NCBI RefSeq assembly: GCF_016907955.1
Contig: NZ_JAFBCX010000008.1
Span: 124,001 to 188,000 of the forward strand
From: Lentzea nigeriaca
GTDB taxonomy: Bacteria; Actinomycetota; Actinomycetes; Mycobacteriales; Pseudonocardiaceae
DNA length: 64,000 bases
Direction: 5' to 3'
The notes under the pieces were generated by a model, which was given only the letters and a program-made list of their open reading frames with translations, was not told where the DNA came from and did no database searches. The translations under genes and the position numbers were made by a program. Positions 34,576 to 43,221 of this stretch are shown here, in pieces (the first letter of the stretch is position 1; each line of letters opens with the position of its first letter).

Positions 34576-35178
34576 TCAGCGTCCTGGGCCGGGGAACGCG
34601 AGCTCGAACCGGTGCGCGAACGCCCGGTAGGACCGCGCGTGGACGTCGTGGAGGTCCACTACCCGCTCCCGCTCCTTGCGCAGCACCTCACCGGCCGCGG
34701 CGGCGTTGCCGTTCAGCATGTGGATGATCGCGAGCTTCCGCGCCCGCTCGAAGTCGAGCAACGTCTCCGGCTTGGCGACCAGCTCCTTGGTCAGGGTGTC
34801 CCACTTGGCGTACTTGTCGATGTACGGCACGCCGTGCAGCAGAAACGCGCTCACCAGCGACGAGGCGACGGCCGTGTGGTCGCTGCCCGGCTCGAAGGTC
34901 CACCGCCAGACCGGCTTCTCCCCCATGAGGGCACCCAGGGGCAGCGACAGCACGGGCGTGCCGGGGATTCCCACGCCCAGCGCGCGGCAGACCTCGTCGT
35001 ACCGGCGGAAGCAGACGCCGACCAGCGGCGTGAGGTCGACCGATCCCGCGACCCCGAACCCGAGCCAGCCGGAACAGCCGTCGTCCCGGTCCTGGAGCCA
35101 GACGTGGCCGCGCCGGACGAAGCCGGTTGGGGCCAGGGCGGTGTCCACGGCTACCAGCACGTCGGTCTTGGGACTCAT
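34576..35178 (-). CDS. Hypothetical soluble protein
   Basis: A 200-residue protein without membrane segments or a signal peptide. The N-terminal half shows SGWLGFGVAGSVDLTPLVGV and the C-terminal half is helical and charged (RKERERVVDLHDVHARSY). I do not recognise a family with certainty. It starts 4 nt after the stop of the next upstream unknown gene and is in operon with it. Confidence 0.6.
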   Translation of the reverse strand: MSPKTDVLVAVDTALAPTGFVRRGHVWLQDRDDGCSGWLGFGVAGSVDLTPLVGVCFRRYDEVCRALGVGIPGTPVLSLPLGALMGEKPVWRWTFEPGSDHTAVASSLVSAFLLHGVPYIDKYAKWDTLTKELVAKPETLLDFERARKLAIIHMLNGNAAAAGEVLRKERERVVDLHDVHARSYRAFAHRFELAFPGPGR

Positions 35179-35182
35179 GCCT

Positions 35183-36004
35183 TCAGTGCAACACCGGCCG
35201 CAAGAACTTGACCAGTTCGTTCAGCGCATCGGGTGGCACGTCGTCGAGGTGCTCGGTGAGCTGCAAGAGGATGCGTCCGCCGCCGAGGTCCTCGACCGCG
35301 TGGCACGGCGCGGAAGCGCAAACCTGTTGCACACCACCCAAAGCGGCCACCTGACGCGGACCCAGCAGCGTTGCCCAGTGTGGCCCCCTGGCCAGTTCCG
35401 CTGCCGTGAAAAGGGATTCGTCGAACCCGACGCCCACCGCGACCTCGTGCGCGGTGCGCACACCGACGTGGTCCAGCGTGATCCAGCCGCCACAGGCACG
35501 CGTCAGGGTGGCGCCTGAGCGGAAGGCGGTGAGCCAGTTCTGTTGTACCGCATGGGAAATCCAGCCGCGGAACAACGAGCGGGAGGCCGTGACCACGATC
35601 TGGTGCGGGAAGGAGGGGTCGTCCTTCAACAGGATTTCCGCGCACCAGCCACCATCGACCAGGGGTAACCCCTGCGAGTCGAGCTGGACGAGCTGCACGC
35701 GCAGGAAGGAAGGCAGGTCCGAAAGCGCCTCCGACCACGACCGAAGAGTGAACTCACCCGATGAGAGCAGCAGGCGGGCGTAACCCGGTGGGCCCCAGGG
35801 CGTTGTATCGGACGGCCGGTAGTCACGGGCGACGGCGACCAGTTCGGAGATCGAGGCCGGGCAGAGGGGCGCCAGCAGGTCGGTGAAGACGAAGCCGAGC
35901 CACGCGGCCAGCGCGGGACGGTCGACGACGGAGAACGTGTCCAGCTCCATGCGGACGACGTGCGGCGGCGACACAGGTCCCGGAAGCGTCAGATCTGTGC
36001 TCAA
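35183..36004 (-). CDS. Hypothetical soluble protein
   Basis: A 273-residue protein with no signal or membrane segment and six cysteines. Features include LAAWLGFVFTDLLAPLCPAS and a C-terminal helix DALNELVKFLRPVLH. No domain recognised. Codon usage is like its neighbours. Followed 4 nt later by the hypothetical gene at 34576, so they are probably functionally linked. Confidence 0.58.
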   Translation of the reverse strand: MSTDLTLPGPVSPPHVVRMELDTFSVVDRPALAAWLGFVFTDLLAPLCPASISELVAVARDYRPSDTTPWGPPGYARLLLSSGEFTLRSWSEALSDLPSFLRVQLVQLDSQGLPLVDGGWCAEILLKDDPSFPHQIVVTASRSLFRGWISHAVQQNWLTAFRSGATLTRACGGWITLDHVGVRTAHEVAVGVGFDESLFTAAELARGPHWATLLGPRQVAALGGVQQVCASAPCHAVEDLGGGRILLQLTEHLDDVPPDALNELVKFLRPVLH

Positions 36005-36031
36005 AGTGAGCGAACCCTATGGCCCGCACGG

Positions 36032-36075
36032 AAAAAACGTTAGGGGCCACTCTCGTGAAAGAATGACCCCTAACG
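36032..36075 (-). terminator. Intrinsic terminator after the acyl-CoA dehydrogenase gene
   Basis: On the minus strand CGTTAGGGGTCA pairs with TGGCCCCTAACG (one mismatch) over a 14-nt loop, followed by six T (A-run 36032-36037 on the plus strand). It lies 10 nt beyond the stop of the dehydrogenase gene. Confidence 0.8.
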
Positions 36076-36084
36076 GACGAACCT

Positions 36085-37281
36085 CTAGCCGCGGGACTGG
36101 TACTCGCGCAGCAGGCCGCGCGAGATGATCGTCTTCTGGATCTCCGAGGTGCCCTCGCCGATCAGCAGGAACGGGGCCTCGCGCATCAGTCGCTCGATCT
36201 CGTACTCCTTGGAGTAGCCGTAGCCGCCGTGGATGCGGAACGCCTCCTGCGTCACCTCGGCGCAGTACTCCGACGCGATCAGCTTGGCCATGCCGGCCTC
36301 GACGTCGTTGCGCTGGCCCGAGTCCTTCAGGCGGGCGGCGTTGACCATCATCAGGTGCGCGGCCTCGACCTTGGTGGCCATCTCGGCGAGCTTGAAGGCG
36401 ATGGCCTGGTGCTCGGCGATGGCCTTGCCGAACGTCTTGCGCTGCTGGGCGTAGTCGATGGCGAGCTCGAACGCGCGGATCGCGATGCCGCACGCGCGGG
36501 CGGCGACGTTCACGCGGCCCACCTCGACGCCGTCCATCATGTGGCGGAAGCCCTGGCCGGAGACACCGCCGAGGATCTGGTCGGCAGCGATCTCGAAGCC
36601 GTCGAACACCATCTCCGTGGTGTCGACGCCCTTGTAGCCCATCTTGTCGATCTTGCCGGGGATCGTGAGGCCCGGCAGGACCTCGCCGTAGCCCTCGGGC
36701 TTCTCCACCAGGAACGTGGTGAGGTTCTGGTGCGGCTTCTCGGCACCCTCGTCGGTCTTCACCAGCACCGCGGTCAGGTTCGACGTGCCACCGTTCGTCA
36801 GCCACATCTTCTGGCCGCTGATGGAGTACCCGTCACCGGACTTGGTCGCGCGCGTGCGGATCGCCGCGACGTCGGAACCCAGCTCCGGCTCGGACATGGA
36901 GAACGAGCCGCGCACCTCACCGGCGGCCATGCGCGGCAGGTACTTCTCCTTCTGCTCCGGCGTGCCGTGCTGCTTGAGCATGTGCGCCACGATGAAGTGG
37001 GTGTTGATGACACCGGAGACGCTCATCCAGCCGCGCGCGATCTGCTCGACGACGAGCGCGTAGGTCAGCAGGGACTCACCGAGGCCGCCGTACTCCTCCG
37101 GGATCGTCAGGCCGAAGAGGCCCATCTCCTTCATGCCCTCGACGATGTCGGCGGGGTACGTGTCGCCGTGCTCCAGCGTCTGGGCGTGCGGGATGATCTC
37201 CTTGTCCACGAACGTGCGAACGGTCGCGAGGATTTCTTCCTGGATGTCCGTGAGACCCGCGGTCTGGGCGAGGCGCGCCAT
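36085..37281 (-). CDS. Acyl-CoA dehydrogenase (FadE19-like)
   Basis: A 398-residue FAD enzyme. The family signatures SFSMSEPELGSDVAAIRT and QRKTFGKAIAEHQAIAFKLA, the IHGGYGYSKEYEIERLMREA region and the end motif IGEGTSEIQK are present. It oxidises acyl-CoA to enoyl-CoA; by likeness to the mycobacterial fadE19 context with citE and a MaoC gene, a branched short-chain acyl-CoA is likely. ATG 37281 chosen. A single-gene unit with its own terminator. Confidence 0.9.
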   Translation of the reverse strand: MARLAQTAGLTDIQEEILATVRTFVDKEIIPHAQTLEHGDTYPADIVEGMKEMGLFGLTIPEEYGGLGESLLTYALVVEQIARGWMSVSGVINTHFIVAHMLKQHGTPEQKEKYLPRMAAGEVRGSFSMSEPELGSDVAAIRTRATKSGDGYSISGQKMWLTNGGTSNLTAVLVKTDEGAEKPHQNLTTFLVEKPEGYGEVLPGLTIPGKIDKMGYKGVDTTEMVFDGFEIAADQILGGVSGQGFRHMMDGVEVGRVNVAARACGIAIRAFELAIDYAQQRKTFGKAIAEHQAIAFKLAEMATKVEAAHLMMVNAARLKDSGQRNDVEAGMAKLIASEYCAEVTQEAFRIHGGYGYSKEYEIERLMREAPFLLIGEGTSEIQKTIISRGLLREYQSRG

Positions 37282-37483
37282 CGCACTTCCCTTCCGAAGC
37301 AAGAGTTACCGGCGAGTATGGACCGGTTAACGCTCGTTTGCGACCGCGGTGTGCTCACCGCAACACAGTCGCGCCAGCTGTACCGAAACAGCATCCCTGA
37401 CTGGTGGAACCGCGCACCCACACACGGCGAACTGCGCCACCGGACCCTAAGATCCCGGCTCACCACTTTCTAGGGGGACCGCG

Positions 37484-37861
37484 ATGACGTACGACCCGTA
37501 CAACCCGAAGCAGCCGGGCGATCCATACGGCCAGCAGCCGGGCCAGCCCTACGGCCAGCCGATGTACGGCCAGCAGCCGATGTACGGCGGTTACGGCTAC
37601 CAGCCACCCAAGCCGCAGACGAACGCGATCCTCGCGCTGGTGCTGTCGCTGGTGGGCTTCGCGACCTGCGGCGTGACGTCCATCGCCGGCGTCATCTTCG
37701 GCCACATCGCGATGGGGCGGATCAAGCGGGGCGAGGAGGACGGCCGCGGCATGGCGCTCGCGGGCGTGATCATCGGTTACGTCGTCATCGCCGGTTGGCT
37801 GATCTATCTGGCGGTCATCATCATCGCCCTCGTCGTGGCGGCCAACCAGGGCATTCAGTAG
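37484..37861 (+). CDS. DUF4190-domain membrane protein (Rv1233c-like)
   Basis: A 125-residue protein. The N-terminal 45 residues are Pro/Gly/Gln/Tyr-rich repeats (GQPYGQPMYGQQPMYGG), followed by two hydrophobic helices with the DUF4190 pattern IAGVIFGHIAMGRIKRGEEDGRG. The RBS is GGGGGACC. Low-complexity tails of this kind occur on actinobacterial membrane proteins; function unknown. Confidence 0.82.
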   Translation: MTYDPYNPKQPGDPYGQQPGQPYGQPMYGQQPMYGGYGYQPPKPQTNAILALVLSLVGFATCGVTSIAGVIFGHIAMGRIKRGEEDGRGMALAGVIIGYVVIAGWLIYLAVIIIALVVAANQGIQ

Positions 37862-37867
37862 CGAGGC

Positions 37868-38044
37868 TCAGCTCGCGAGGACGATCTCCAGGGAGTCGCC
37901 GCAGTGGCGGCAGACGTCGGCGAACACGTGAACGTCGGCATCGCATCCCGGGCAGCTGCGGAAGCTGCGCTCGAGCAGGTCGTCTTCGCGGCGCTTGAAG
38001 AGCCGCAACCGTCTGCTCGCCTTACCGTTACTCGAACGTGACAT
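37868..38044 (-). CDS. Small zinc-ribbon protein
   Basis: A 58-residue protein with a basic N-terminus (RRLRLFKRRED) and a four-cysteine knuckle pair (CPGCDAD ... CRHCGDS). ATG 38044 was chosen. Convergent with the DUF4190 gene with 6 nt between stops. Probably binds zinc; partner unknown. Confidence 0.7.
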   Translation of the reverse strand: MSRSSNGKASRRLRLFKRREDDLLERSFRSCPGCDADVHVFADVCRHCGDSLEIVLAS

Positions 38045-38090
38045 GCCACGAGCATGCACCGCACCTGGGGGCGGATCGCAAACCTCGGTG

Positions 38091-38182
38091 ACGGATTGTG
38101 CGCCACTTCACCCGTTTTGAACGCAACCCGTGACGGTCGAACACGTCCAGTAACGGTTCAGGTGAAATGGAACACAATCCGT
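38091..38182. repeat. Long imperfect inverted repeat between the citE-like and zinc-ribbon genes
   Basis: The 22-nt arm at 38091-38112 (starting ACGGATTGTG) is the reverse complement of 38161-38182 (ending CACAATCCGT) at 19 of 22 positions. The 48-nt interior holds GTGACGG and GTAACGG motifs. It lies 8 nt beyond the citE-like stop, so it may act as a terminator. Size and symmetry also suit a small palindromic or MITE-like element. Confidence 0.6.
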
Positions 38183-38190
38183 AACGGGAA

Positions 38191-39150
38191 TCAGTCCTCC
38201 GGCGGAGTCCAGACGTTCGACCGCGACATGCCCGCGGCACGGCCCTTGCCCGAGATCACGAGAGCCATCTTCCGCGACGCCTCGTCGATCATCTCGTCGC
38301 CGAGCATCACCGCGCCGCGCTTACCGCCGGCCTCGGACGTGTAGTACTCGTACGCGTCGAGGATGTTCTCGGCGTGGTCGTAGTCGTCCTGCTTCGGGCT
38401 GAAGACCTCGTTGGCCGCGTCGATCTGGCCGGGGTGCAGCACCCACTTGCCGTCGAAGCCCAGCGCCGCGGAACGTCCCGCCACGCGCTTGTAGCCCTCG
38501 ACGTCGCGGATCTGCAGGTAGGGGCCGTCGATGGCCTGCTTGTCGTGGGCCCTCGCGGCCATCAGGATCCGCATCAGGATGTAGTGGTAGGCGTCGCCGA
38601 CGTCGTAGCCGGGCGGCTGCTCACCGACGACCAGCGACTTCATGTTGATGGACGCCATGAAGTCCGCCGGGCCGAAGATGATCGTCTCGACGCGCGGGGA
38701 CGCGGTGGCGATCGCGTTGACGTTGTTCAGGCCCAGGGCGTTCTCGATCTGCGCCTCGATGCCGATCTTGCCGACCTCGTAGCCCATCGTCTTCTCGATC
38801 TGCGTGATCAGGAAGTCGAGCGCGACGATCTGCTCCGGCGTCTGGACCTTCGGCAGCATGATGCAGTCGAGGTTCGCACCCGCGCCCTCGACGACCTCGG
38901 TGACGTCGCGGTAGGTCCACTCCGTCGTCCAGTCGTTGACGCGCACGACGCGGGCCTTGTCGCCCCAGCCGCCCTCGTTCAGCGAGGCGACGATGGTCTT
39001 GCGGGCGTCCGGCTTGGCCAGCGGGGCGCAGGCGTCCTCCAGGTCCAGGAACACCTGGTCCGCCGGCAGCGTGCGCGCCTTGTCGATCATCTTCTGGCTC
39101 GAACCTGGAACCGCCAGACACGAGCGACGGGGACGCTGCTGGTCGACCAC
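38191..39150 (-). CDS. CitE-like beta-hydroxyacyl-CoA lyase (Rv2498c-like)
   Basis: A 319-residue TIM-barrel HpcH/HpaI-family protein. SCLAVPGSSQKMIDKART at the start, VFLDLEDAC (metal-binding Asp/Glu), KIGIEAQIENALG and IIFGPADFMASI match the citramalyl-CoA/beta-hydroxyacyl-CoA lyase type, a stand-alone CitE without CitD/CitF. GTG 39150 has the SD GAGGAGG. Probably acts in branched-chain or C5-dicarboxyl-CoA catabolism together with the nearby acyl-CoA dehydrogenase. Confidence 0.87.
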   Translation of the reverse strand: MVDQQRPRRSCLAVPGSSQKMIDKARTLPADQVFLDLEDACAPLAKPDARKTIVASLNEGGWGDKARVVRVNDWTTEWTYRDVTEVVEGAGANLDCIMLPKVQTPEQIVALDFLITQIEKTMGYEVGKIGIEAQIENALGLNNVNAIATASPRVETIIFGPADFMASINMKSLVVGEQPPGYDVGDAYHYILMRILMAARAHDKQAIDGPYLQIRDVEGYKRVAGRSAALGFDGKWVLHPGQIDAANEVFSPKQDDYDHAENILDAYEYYTSEAGGKRGAVMLGDEMIDEASRKMALVISGKGRAAGMSRSNVWTPPED

Positions 39151-39243
39151 TGGAGTACCTCCTCGTACCGGCCGGTAACTATGTGCGCCACAGTGGCACG
39201 CATCGCTTCCGGGCGCATATTCGCTGAGTCCCGTTTCACAAAC

Positions 39244-39282
39244 GCGAGTTCGCGTCGGACGGCCGACTTCAGGCGAACTCGC
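39244..39282. promoter_or_regulatory. Long hairpin/operator in the divergent citE-PPOX spacer
   Basis: GCGAGTTCGC (39244-39253) is exactly complementary to GCGAACTCGC (39273-39282), and inside it GTCGG (39254-39258) pairs with CCGAC (39263-39267). It lies between divergently transcribed genes, so a regulator-binding site or a leader hairpin is likely; no terminator function is expected there. Confidence 0.45.
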
Positions 39283-39328
39283 CGCCGTCTGCGGAGCAGC
39301 GGCCATCCAACACTGGCAGGCTGAACCG

Positions 39329-39667
39329 GTGGAGATCACTCGAGTACTGGACGCGGCGCTACGGAAAGCGGCAGCCGTGTGGATCACCTCACCCGGCCAC
39401 GAACCCCGTCTCGTGCACGCGCATTGGCGTGACGACGCGTTGTGGGTCATCACCGGCGGCACCGAACAGCAGGTGCCCGGCCTGACCGACCAGGCGCAGG
39501 TCACCGTCACCGTGCGGTCCCCCAGCACGCACTCGCACCTGATCGACGCCACCGCCACCGCGCACCTCACCGAGCCCGACGAGGAGACGGCGCAGGCGCT
39601 GAAGACCGCCCGGCTCAACACCAAACCGGAGTGGGAAGCGGTGTACCGGTTGGAGTTCAGCGCATGA
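39329..39667 (+). CDS. Pyridoxamine 5'-phosphate oxidase-like (PPOX) domain protein
   Basis: A 112-residue split-barrel flavin-type protein: AAAVWITSPGHEPRLVHAHW, ALWVITGGTEQQVPGL and ATATAHLTEP fit a small PPOX/FMN-binding fold. Cofactor unknown. GTG start with a CAGGCT -10-like element ending 6 nt before it. It overlaps the next gene by 4 nt. Confidence 0.65.
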   Translation: MEITRVLDAALRKAAAVWITSPGHEPRLVHAHWRDDALWVITGGTEQQVPGLTDQAQVTVTVRSPSTHSHLIDATATAHLTEPDEETAQALKTARLNTKPEWEAVYRLEFSA

Positions 39668-40503
39668 TCACGGTTCCCGAAGGCTTCGGAAAGGCGCTCG
39701 GTGAACGGGCGGACGAGTGGGTGGCGTCACTGCCGAAGCTCGCCACCAAGGCGTGCTCGCGGTGGCGGCTGACCCCGGACGGGCCGTTGATGAACGGGAT
39801 GTGCGCCATCGTGCTCCCGGTCCGCCAAGCCGACGGGCACCGGGCGGCTCTCAAGATCACCTGGGTCGGCACCGAGACCGAGAACGAACCGCTGGCCCTG
39901 CGTGTCTACAACGGTGAGGGCGCGGTGCGGCTGCTCGACCACGACGAAGAGCTCGGCGCGTTGCTCCTCGAACGCCTCGACCACACGCACTCGCTGGACG
40001 ACGAGCCGATCGACAAGGCGATCGGGGTGATCTGCGGGCTGCTGCGCCGCCACCGCGACCTGACCGCGCCCGCCGAGATCCGCCGGTTCGAGGGCGAGCT
40101 GCGGGACCACCCAGCGATCCCGCGCGAGCTGTTCGCCGCCGCACGTGACGTTGCCGACAACAGGACCATGGGCACCACGCTGGTGAACGAGGACCTGCAC
40201 TTCCAGAACGTGCTGCGCGGCGACCGCGAACCGTGGTTGATGATCGATCCGAAGCCGCTGTCCGGTGACCGCGAGTACAGCGTGATCCCGTTGCTGTGGA
40301 ACAGGTTCGACGAGCTCGACGGCCAGAAGGGCCTGACCGACCGCTTCCTCGCGATCTGCGACGCCGCCGAGCTCGACGTGGCGAAGGCGCGGGACTGGAC
40401 GCTCTGCCGGGCGGTCGCGAACTGGGTGTGGTGCCTGGAAGAGGACTTGGAGGACTTTGCGGGCTTCTGCGCCGAGATCGCCCGGTGGGCGGCCAGAACC
40501 TGA
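39664..40503 (+). CDS. Aminoglycoside/hydroxyurea-type phosphotransferase
   Basis: A 279-residue APH(6)/hydroxyurea kinase-like protein with LVNEDLHFQNVL (catalytic Asp loop; Asn-Glu in place of the common His-Gly) and LMIDPKPLSGDREY (metal-binding Asp). The family phosphorylates streptomycin or hydroxyurea, but most chromosomal copies are of unknown substrate. Coupled to the PPOX gene by ATGA. Confidence 0.8.
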   Translation: MITVPEGFGKALGERADEWVASLPKLATKACSRWRLTPDGPLMNGMCAIVLPVRQADGHRAALKITWVGTETENEPLALRVYNGEGAVRLLDHDEELGALLLERLDHTHSLDDEPIDKAIGVICGLLRRHRDLTAPAEIRRFEGELRDHPAIPRELFAAARDVADNRTMGTTLVNEDLHFQNVLRGDREPWLMIDPKPLSGDREYSVIPLLWNRFDELDGQKGLTDRFLAICDAAELDVAKARDWTLCRAVANWVWCLEEDLEDFAGFCAEIARWAART

Positions 40504-40517
40504 TCTAGCCTGGTCCT

Positions 40518-41771
40518 GTGGTGGCTGTGAACCGGGTTTACATCGCTCAGCTGGCCGGACTTCCCGTCTTCGGCCCCGACGGCGAACCGATCGGCAAGGC
40601 CCGCGACGTCGTGATCAGTCTCCGGATCGACCGCCAGCCGCCGCGGGTGCTCGGCCTGGTCGTGGAACTGGTGACGCGCCGGCGCATCTTCGTGCCGATG
40701 CTGCGGCTCACCTCGATCGAGCCGAACGCCGTCACGCTCGCGACGGGCTCGGTGAACCTGCGGCCGTTCCATCAGCGCGTCAACGAGGTGATGGTGATCG
40801 GCGAGCTGCTCGACGCCAAGATCCAGCTCGCGGACGGCGGCACGGCGGTCGTCGTGGACGCCGCGATGGAGCTCACCCGCACCCGCGACTGGCGGATGGT
40901 CAAGGTGGCCGCCCGCCAGCGCACCGGCAGGTTCGGCTTCAAGGGCCCGACGCAGGTGTACCGGTGGGAGGACGTCGGTGGCCTGAGCGTCAACGAGATC
41001 GCGGGCCAGCCGCAGGGCGCCCAGCAGCTCGTCGCGGTCTTCGAGGGCATGCGCGCGGCGGACGTGGCTCATGCGCTGCACGAGCTACCCGCCAAGCGCC
41101 GCCACGAGGTCGCGGACGCGCTCGACGACGAACGGCTGGCGGACGTCATCGAGGAACTGTCCGAAGAGGACCAGAAGGACATCCTGTCGCACCTGGACGA
41201 GGAACGCGCCGCGGACATCCTGGAGGCGATGAACCCGGACGACGCGGCGGACCTGCTGGCCGAGCTGGCCGAGGGCACCAAGGACCGGTTGCTGGAACTG
41301 ATGGAACCCGAGGAGTCCGAACCGGTCAGGCGGCTGCTCGAGTACTCCTTCGACACCGCCGGCGGTCTGATGACACCGGAACCGATCATCCTCACGCCGG
41401 ACGCGACGATCGCGGAAGCGTTGGCACGAGTGCGAAATCCCGACCTGACACCTGCTCTGGCCTCGATGGTGTTCGTGTGCCGCTCGCCGTCCGCGACCCC
41501 GACCGGCCGCTACCTCGGCTGCGTCCACATCCAGCGGCTGCTGCGCGAACCACCGTCCGATCTGGTCGCGGGCGTGCTCGACACGTCGCTGGTGCGGCTG
41601 CCGCCCTCGGCCTCGCTGAGCGACGTCACGCGCTACTTCGCCACCTACAACCTGGTGTGCGCCCCGGTCACCGACGAGGACGAGCACCTGCTCGGCGCGG
41701 TGACCGTCGACGACGTGCTGGACCACCTGCTGCCGGACAACTGGCGCGAGACGGGACTGAGCCATGCCTGA
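40518..41771 (+). CDS. MgtE N-domain/CBS-domain protein without transport domain (Rv1232c-like)
   Basis: A 417-residue soluble protein: a PRC-barrel-like N-terminus (GLPVFGPDGEPIGKARDV), then the superhelical MgtE intracellular domain (about 180-280, repeated pairs such as LADVIEELSEEDQKDIL and AADILEAMNPDDAADLL), then two CBS motifs (FDTAGGLMTPEPI, VTDEDEHLLGAVTVDDVL). There are no membrane helices, so it is a sensor or regulator, not a channel. TAGCCT ends 6 nt before the GTG (leaderless-like). Confidence 0.85.
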   Translation: MVAVNRVYIAQLAGLPVFGPDGEPIGKARDVVISLRIDRQPPRVLGLVVELVTRRRIFVPMLRLTSIEPNAVTLATGSVNLRPFHQRVNEVMVIGELLDAKIQLADGGTAVVVDAAMELTRTRDWRMVKVAARQRTGRFGFKGPTQVYRWEDVGGLSVNEIAGQPQGAQQLVAVFEGMRAADVAHALHELPAKRRHEVADALDDERLADVIEELSEEDQKDILSHLDEERAADILEAMNPDDAADLLAELAEGTKDRLLELMEPEESEPVRRLLEYSFDTAGGLMTPEPIILTPDATIAEALARVRNPDLTPALASMVFVCRSPSATPTGRYLGCVHIQRLLREPPSDLVAGVLDTSLVRLPPSASLSDVTRYFATYNLVCAPVTDEDEHLLGAVTVDDVLDHLLPDNWRETGLSHA

Positions 41772-42249
41772 ACTGCTGCCGCGGCGCAGACTCGACCAGC
41801 CGCGCGAGCCGCGTGGCCTCCGCTTCTCGATCGACCCCGAGGCGTTCGGTCAGTTCTCCGAACGGCTCGCGCGGTTCCTCGGGACCGGCAAGTTCCTGTT
41901 CTGGCAAACGCTGATCGTCGTCGTATGGATCGCGCTGAACCTGTTCGCCGTGACCCTGCAGTGGGACCCGTACCCGTTCATCCTGCTGAACCTGGCGTTC
42001 TCGACGCAGGCCGCCTACGCCGCGCCGTTGATCCTGCTCGCGCAGAACCGGCAGGACGACCGCGACCGGGTGTCGCTGGAGGAGGATCGCGCGCGGGCGG
42101 CGCAGACCAAGGCGGACACCGAGTTCCTGGCGCGTGAGCTGGCGGCATTGCGGCTCGCGGTGGGTGAGGTGGCGACGCGCGACTTCATCCGCAGCGAGCT
42201 GGAGAAGCTGGTGAAGGAGCAGAACAACCAGCGGAAGGTCCGGCCGTGA
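41764..42249 (+). CDS. DUF1003 membrane protein (Rv1231c-like)
   Basis: A 161-residue protein overlapping the previous gene by 8 nt. Two adjacent helices (WQTLIVVVWIALNLFAV and YPFILLNLAFSTQAAY) carry the DUF1003 signature QNRQDDRDR, followed by a coiled-coil tail (RARAAQTKADTEFLARELAA). Probably acts with the MgtE/CBS protein at the membrane. Confidence 0.86.
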   Translation: MPELLPRRRLDQPREPRGLRFSIDPEAFGQFSERLARFLGTGKFLFWQTLIVVVWIALNLFAVTLQWDPYPFILLNLAFSTQAAYAAPLILLAQNRQDDRDRVSLEEDRARAAQTKADTEFLARELAALRLAVGEVATRDFIRSELEKLVKEQNNQRKVRP

Positions 42250-42255
42250 GCCGGG

Positions 42256-42654
42256 TCACGGCTTGATCTGTCCACTCGCGACCAGGTCCGACAGGACCTC
42301 GTGGATCGCGGGCGCGGTCTCGGCGTGCTCGCGGTACTCGGACTGCGTCACGTAGGTCAGCTCGGCGATCTCGCTCGTGGGCTCCGGTGTGCCGAGCAAC
42401 GAAGCCGTGAAGCAGGTCATGTCGACGATCGCGCCCTCACCCTCCCCGTACGCGGGGGCGACGTAGCGCTTCAGGACGGCAGGGCTCTCCAGCTCGATCC
42501 CGAGCTCCTCCCTGACCTCCCTGCGCAGGGCGTCGGGAAGGGACTCGCCCGGCTCGATCTTGCCGCCGGGAAGGTAGAAGGCCTTCTTGTTGCGTGAGCG
42601 CACAACGAGGAGGCGGCCGGCCTCGACGTGCACAAGCCCCACCACGGTGATCAC
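42256..42654 (-). CDS. NUDIX hydrolase
   Basis: A 132-residue protein from GTG 42654, which overlaps the marR stop (GTGA). Nudix box GGKIEPGES then RREVREELGIEL (about 33-55). Substrate unknown. Coupled to the MarR regulator, with which it forms a two-gene operon. Confidence 0.85.
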   Translation of the reverse strand: MITVVGLVHVEAGRLLVVRSRNKKAFYLPGGKIEPGESLPDALRREVREELGIELESPAVLKRYVAPAYGEGEGAIVDMTCFTASLLGTPEPTSEIAELTYVTQSEYREHAETAPAIHEVLSDLVASGQIKP

Positions 42655-43118
42655 GGAAACACGTCGTCCGCAGCCAGGCGGTCGCACGTGTGGCCGAAGG
42701 CCTCGAGCTCACCGGGCCCGAAGCTCTCCCCGAAGTGCTCGGCGACTCCCGCCAGGTGGGTGGCGGACGCGCTGCGCAGGCGTTCGGCACCGAGCGGTGT
42801 GAGCACGGCCACGATGCCGCGTCCGTCACCGTCGGCGCGTTCCCGCCCCACGAGGCCGGCGCGTTCCAGGCGGTCCACGAGGCGGGTGACGCCGGAACGG
42901 GACAGCAGGACGGCGTCGGCCAGTTCGGTCATGCGCATGCGCATGGAAGGCGTCTCGGCCAGTTGAACCAGCACGTCGTACGCCGCGAGCGAAAGGCGCT
43001 GCTCAGCAATCAGTTCGGCCTCGAGGACCCTCGTGATCCGTGCATGCGCGCGGAGGAACGATCGCCACACCCCTAGCTCGACACGGGTGGGCAACCGGGA
43101 ACTACCCGATTCCGGCAC
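42651..43118 (-). CDS. MarR-family transcriptional regulator
   Basis: A 155-residue winged-helix protein: RMRMTELADAVLLSRSGVTR is the recognition region and RADGDGRGIVAVLT the wing. Begins 103 nt before mrp on the other strand. It probably regulates its own operon with the NUDIX gene. Confidence 0.86.
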   Translation of the reverse strand: MPESGSSRLPTRVELGVWRSFLRAHARITRVLEAELIAEQRLSLAAYDVLVQLAETPSMRMRMTELADAVLLSRSGVTRLVDRLERAGLVGRERADGDGRGIVAVLTPLGAERLRSASATHLAGVAEHFGESFGPGELEAFGHTCDRLAADDVFP

Positions 43119-43221
43119 GGACGTCGATGTTACGGACAGCTCCGCCCCCGCTACGACCTGGCCCTGTGGTCAAATGTGACCGGCCGGTAGGACAGGTGTG
43201 AACCGGACGTAGCATGGCTGG

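Noticed and set aside
39664-40503. Streptomycin or hydroxyurea resistance gene
   Set aside because: Only family-level motifs are seen, with a non-standard catalytic loop; no resistance context, so substrate was left open.
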